Source: Burkholderiaceae bacterium (GTDB lineage Bacteria > Pseudomonadota > Gammaproteobacteria > Burkholderiales > Burkholderiaceae). Taken from it: a DNA stretch of 54,291 bases. Positions 50,617 through 54,291 of this stretch are shown in pieces. The stretch spans positions 1 to 54,291 of the forward strand of contig CANCBK010000005.1 in assembly GCA_947374315.1 (NCBI GenBank). Direction: 5' to 3'. The position numbers were made by a program, and so were the translations under genes. The notes below the pieces were generated by a model. It ran no database searches, was not told the origin of the DNA, and saw only the letters and a list, made by a program, of their open reading frames with translations. Each line of letters begins with the position of its first letter. Position 1 is the first letter of the stretch.

Positions 50617-52434
50617 ATGACTAAACGCGCACTTCGTAATATCGCCATCATCGCCCACGTTGACCACGGTAAAACTACTTTGGTTGATCAACTCTTGCGC
50701 CAATCCGGCACGTTCCGTTCGAATGAAAAAATGACTGAACGCGTCATGGACTCAAACGATTTGGAAAAAGAGCGCGGCATTACTATTTTGTCAAAGAACT
50801 GTGCGGTCGAATATGACGGTACGCACATCAACATCGTTGACACACCGGGACACGCCGACTTCGGTGGTGAGGTAGAGCGTGTGCTCTCCATGGTTGACGG
50901 TGTATTGCTTTTAGTTGATGCGGTTGAAGGCCCAATGCCGCAAACCCGCTTCGTGACTAAGAAGGCATTAGCACTTGGCTTGAAGCCAATCGTTGTGATT
51001 AACAAAGTTGACCGTCCAGGTGCGCGTTGTGATTATGTGATCAATGCAACCTTTGAGTTGTTTGATAAGTTAGGCGCAACAGAAGAGCAGTTAGACTTCC
51101 CAATCATCTATGCTTCAGGCTTAAATGGCTATGCTGGCTTGACAGAAGACGTCCGCGAAGGTGACATGCGTCCACTGTTTGATGCTGTATTGAAATACGT
51201 GCCTGTGCGTGATGACGATCCAGATGGTCCTTTGCAATTCCAAATTTCCTCTATTGACTACAACAGCTATGTTGGCAAGATCGGTGTTGGTCGTATTAGT
51301 CGTGGCCGCGTGAAATCTGGCATGGAAGTGGTTTGTCAAAACGGTCCTGATGGCGTTCCATTTAAGGGTCGCATCAACCAAGTATTGAAATTTAAAGGTC
51401 TTGAGCGTGAAATCGTTGACGAGGCAGTTGCTGGCGATATCGCGTTAATTAACGGTATTGAAGAGTTGGCAATTGGTACAACTGTTTGCGCAGTTGATAA
51501 ACCAGATCCATTGCCAATGCTTAAGATTGACGAACCGACTCTCACTATGAACTTCATGGTGAACACTAGCCCATTGGCTGGTCGTGAAGGTAAGTTTGTT
51601 ACCAGCCGTCAGATTCGTGAGCGCCTTGACCGTGAATTGAAAGCCAACATGGCTTTGCGTGTTCGCCAGACGGATGACGATACCGTATTCGAAGTTTCCG
51701 GTCGTGGTGAGTTGCACTTGACTATTTTGGTTGAAACTATGCGTCGCGAAGGTTACGAGATGGCTGTTTCACGTCCTCGCGTAGTGTTCCACGAAGAGAA
51801 TGGCGTCAAGATGGAGCCATTCGAAAACTTAACAGTAGATGTTGAGGATGCTACTCAGGGCGCCGTGATGGAAGATTTAGGTAAGCGCAAAGGCGAACTG
51901 CAAGACATGGTGAGCGATGGAAAAGGTCGTACACGTCTTGAGTACCGCATTCCTGCGCGCGGCCTGATCGGTTTCCAGGGTGATTTCATGACTATGACTC
52001 GTGGTAACGGCTTAATGAGCCATACATTCGATTCTTATGCCCCAGCTAAAGATGGAATCTTGGGTGAGCGTCATAATGGCGTATTGATTAGTCAAGATGA
52101 TGGTGAAGCAGTGGCTTACGCTATTTGGAAGTTACAAGATCGTGGTCGTATGTTCGTAAAACATGGTGACCCTGTGTACGAAGGTATGGTGATTGGTATT
52201 CATAGTCGTGATAACGACTTAGTTGTTAACCCAATTAAAGGCAAGCAATTAACCAACGTACGTTCTTCAGGTACCGACGAAGCAGTTCGCTTGGTAACGC
52301 CAATCGATTTGACTTTGGAGTACGCGGTCGAATTCATTAGTGATGATGAATTGGTTGAGGTAACGCCAAAAAGCGTGCGTATTCGTAAGCGTTACCTTAA
52401 GGAGCATGATCGTAAGAAGGCTTCCCGCGAGTAA
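50617..52434 (+). CDS. typA: Ribosome-associated GTPase TypA/BipA
   Basis: TypA/BipA is an EF-G-like GTPase that binds 70S ribosomes under stress and low temperature and assists 50S assembly. At 605 residues it is normal in length (E. coli 607). G motifs: [10 protein letters not shown] (14-23), [19 protein letters not shown]; then domain II and the C-terminal region with [20 protein letters not shown] and [23 protein letters not shown] strong terminator follows. Confidence 0.97.
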   Translation: MTKRALRNIAIIAHVDHGKTTLVDQLLRQSGTFRSNEKMTERVMDSNDLEKERGITILSKNCAVEYDGTHINIVDTPGHADFGGEVERVLSMVDGVLLLVDAVEGPMPQTRFVTKKALALGLKPIVVINKVDRPGARCDYVINATFELFDKLGATEEQLDFPIIYASGLNGYAGLTEDVREGDMRPLFDAVLKYVPVRDDDPDGPLQFQISSIDYNSYVGKIGVGRISRGRVKSGMEVVCQNGPDGVPFKGRINQVLKFKGLEREIVDEAVAGDIALINGIEELAIGTTVCAVDKPDPLPMLKIDEPTLTMNFMVNTSPLAGREGKFVTSRQIRERLDRELKANMALRVRQTDDDTVFEVSGRGELHLTILVETMRREGYEMAVSRPRVVFHEENGVKMEPFENLTVDVEDATQGAVMEDLGKRKGELQDMVSDGKGRTRLEYRIPARGLIGFQGDFMTMTRGNGLMSHTFDSYAPAKDGILGERHNGVLISQDDGEAVAYAIWKLQDRGRMFVKHGDPVYEGMVIGIHSRDNDLVVNPIKGKQLTNVRSSGTDEAVRLVTPIDLTLEYAVEFISDDELVEVTPKSVRIRKRYLKEHDRKKASRE

Positions 52435-52453
52435 GCTGTATTTACATCAAAAC

Positions 52454-52489
52454 AAAAACCGCCCCCACTAAAAATGGGGCGGTTTTTTT
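52454..52489. terminator. Bidirectional intrinsic terminator
   Basis: CCGCCCC (52459-52465) with GGGGCGG (52476-52482) around a 10-base loop, flanked by A5 and T7. It ends typA; the stop codon of the convergent MFS gene sits within its T run. Confidence 0.9.
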
Positions 52490-53666
52490 ATTCCGTAAAA
52501 AAGAAGAGTAGGGCGATCACTGGAAAGCTAAAGCCAATCCAGGCCACCAGGCTCCAGCCGCCGTAGACATAAGCGATGCTGGCTATTCCTGAGCCGATCG
52601 CGCCACCTGCAAAAAAGATGGCCATATAAAGCGCATTTAAGCGACTGCGAATATCTGCGCCAAGCAAATAGATAGTGCGTTGACCAAGAACAACGTTACA
52701 TTGCACGCCTAGATCAAGCAATATCCCTGCCAATACCAAAGCAATGAGGGAGCCTGAGCTTCCAAGTTGGGAGAGTAAAAATGCTACAGCTGCTGTTATG
52801 AGCGATAGGGCTGTTGCTAGCTTAGTGTGACCGCGGTCGGCAATTCTACCGGCGATTGGTGCCGCTATTACGCCTATTGCACCAGCTAAAGCAAATAGGG
52901 CAATACCTTGTTGAGAAAGGTTATAGGCCGGACTAGCTAGCAAGATTGGAATGATTGTCCAAAACAAGGTAAAAGAGGCAAAAAGAGCGGCTTGATAGAG
53001 GGCTCGGCGTCTCAGGATTGGCGTATCCCTCAGTAAGGACCAGAGGGATTTAATGAGTGAGTAGTAGTCATGATGGGAGGTGGGCTTTCTGACGGGTAGT
53101 AGGGCCCATAAGACGATCGTCAGGATGATCAGCAGCACTGCAGACATCCCAAAGACAGAGCGCCAGCCAAAAGAGTTGGCAATTAAGCTGGAAAGAGGGC
53201 GGGATAGCATGATCCCCAGTAATAGGCCGCTCATGATATTTCCGACTGTACGCCCACGCCTTTCTTCTGGGGAGATATGGGCCGCAATGGGAATGAGCAT
53301 TTGCACGGCTACAGAGCCAATGCCAATCAATAGCGAGGCCAATAGAAACCAACTGGCCGTAGGGGCTAGCATGGCGATACACAAGGCAACAATTGCGCCG
53401 CAAATAGTAAATAAGACTAATTTGCGATTTTCGACAAGGTCGCCTAAGGGCACTAGCAAAATTAAACCAACACAATAACCAATCTGGGTGAGGGTGACTA
53501 TTAAGCTTGCTACGGATTCGCTTAAGCCAATTTCAGGGGCAATTAAGCCAATCAGTGGCTGGGCGTAATAGAGATTGGCAACCACAATTCCACAGGCACA
53601 GGCGAACACAAAAACCATCCATCTGGGCATATGGGTGGTAGCTTCTGATTTTGATAAATGATTCAT
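52488..53666 (-). CDS. MFS transporter
   Basis: A 392-residue protein with about 12 hydrophobic segments. MFS features: the loop 2-3 motif near PLGDLVENRKLVLFTICGAIVALCIAM (G-D-x-x-x-x-R-K) and PIAGRIADRGHTKLATAL in the second half. The first segment, FVFACACGIVVANLYYAQPLIG, is typical of the YgaY/EmrB-like multidrug and sugar efflux group. The substrate is unknown. Divergent from tex across 64 bases. Confidence 0.88.
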   Translation of the reverse strand: MNHLSKSEATTHMPRWMVFVFACACGIVVANLYYAQPLIGLIAPEIGLSESVASLIVTLTQIGYCVGLILLVPLGDLVENRKLVLFTICGAIVALCIAMLAPTASWFLLASLLIGIGSVAVQMLIPIAAHISPEERRGRTVGNIMSGLLLGIMLSRPLSSLIANSFGWRSVFGMSAVLLIILTIVLWALLPVRKPTSHHDYYSLIKSLWSLLRDTPILRRRALYQAALFASFTLFWTIIPILLASPAYNLSQQGIALFALAGAIGVIAAPIAGRIADRGHTKLATALSLITAAVAFLLSQLGSSGSLIALVLAGILLDLGVQCNVVLGQRTIYLLGADIRSRLNALYMAIFFAGGAIGSGIASIAYVYGGWSLVAWIGFSFPVIALLFFFTE

Positions 53667-53730
53667 GTTCGATAGTTTATGCTCTAAGCTTCACGTTTGC
53701 TGACCCCCATTTTTTCTATTAGAAGTATTT

Positions 53731-54291
53731 ATGCTGCCCTCAATCGAACAAAGACTTGCCTTAGAACTTTCCGCAAAGCCCGCTCAAGTTGCGGCTGCAA
53801 TCACCCTCATGGATGAGGGCGCTACCGTACCTTTTATTGCGCGTTATCGCAAAGAGGTTACTGGTGGCTTGGATGACACTCAACTCCGATTGCTAGAAGA
53901 GCGTTTAAGCTATTTGCGAGAGCTTGAAGATCGACGTAAGGCGATCGTGTCTTCCATTGAAGAGCAGGGCAAGATGACTCCAGAATTACTCAAGTCGATC
54001 ATGCTGGCAGAAGATAAGACCCGCTTAGAAGATCTCTATCTACCCTACAAATTGAAGCGCCGCACTAAGGCGCAAATTGCTTTGGAGGCTGGCTTAGAGC
54101 CTTTGGCAAATGATTTGCTGGTCAATCCGATGCTTGAGCCAGAAATAGAAGCGGAAAAATACATTAAAGAGGCCTTCACTTCCGATCAAGGTGATAACCC
54201 TGGTGTAGTGGATACCAAGGCCGCTTTAGAGGGGGCTCGTCAGATTTTGATGGAGCGTTTTGCGGAAGAGGCCGCATTGGTGCAATCACTT
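53731..54291 (+). CDS. tex: Transcription accessory protein Tex (N-terminal part)
   Basis: The frame begins at the ATG at 53731 and is still open at the window end after 187 codons; full Tex is about 770-790 residues. The N-terminus ([20 protein letters not shown], then [28 protein letters not shown] and [27 protein letters not shown]) is the Tex/YqgF-associated helical domain. Tex is an RNA-binding protein with a C-terminal S1 domain that lies outside this window. Confidence 0.92.
   Translation, partial: MLPSIEQRLALELSAKPAQVAAAITLMDEGATVPFIARYRKEVTGGLDDTQLRLLEERLSYLRELEDRRKAIVSSIEEQGKMTPELLKSIMLAEDKTRLEDLYLPYKLKRRTKAQIALEAGLEPLANDLLVNPMLEPEIEAEKYIKEAFTSDQGDNPGVVDTKAALEGARQILMERFAEEAALVQSL

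Noticed and set aside
1..54291. CRISPR arrays, tRNA or rRNA genes, insertion sequences, integrase or attachment sites
   Set aside because: No direct-repeat arrays, cloverleaf-like sequences or transposase/integrase reading frames were seen by eye; a tRNAscan-SE or Infernal run would be decisive.

Overview
The window looks like chromosome of a freshwater betaproteobacterium of the Polynucleobacter type (Burkholderiaceae). This is inferred from gene content, not from a marker search: moderate base composition, tight gene packing, three Bug-type periplasmic binding proteins, and the order rluB, rimP, nusA, infB, rbfA, truB, typA, tex. I found no insertion sequence, prophage, CRISPR array, rRNA or tRNA. 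No gap between genes exceeds about 200 bases. Both ends cut through genes: a flavin monooxygenase-like protein on the left and tex on the right.

Left part (1-10.8 kb): a translationally coupled YaeQ/PIN pair, a COG2509-type flavoprotein, hemN, an OmpW porin behind two perfect FNR boxes, a P-loop kinase-like protein, the ABC-F ATPase Uup, and a cbpA-cbpM-permease operon.

Catabolic part (10.8-34 kb): a sugar-acid or hydroxy-acid cluster (UxaA-family dehydratase, two Bug proteins, an enolase-superfamily enzyme, two dehydrogenases, an SMP-30 lactonase and a GntR regulator); a pirin and a TAXI-type binding protein; a PsiE-like membrane protein; a flavocytochrome c sulfide dehydrogenase pair; a glycosyltransferase/sialidase-like/membrane-protein operon; and a long minus-strand run fabI-chrA-hydratase-MmgE/PrpD-CitE-Bug that resembles C5-dicarboxylate (itaconate/mesaconate-like) metabolism without its CoA-transferase.

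Right part (34-54 kb): a complete yejABEF-type peptide ABC transporter with overlapping genes, an NlpC/P60-fold lipoprotein-like exported protein that has lost its catalytic cysteine, a Tat-type patatin lipoprotein, scpB and rluB, the rimP-nusA-infB-rbfA-truB translation operon, typA, an MFS exporter and the start of tex. Two intergenic regions carry RNA structure not explained by coding: the scpB leader and, most clearly, a block of three hairpins ending in a strong terminator between a TATAAT promoter and rimP.
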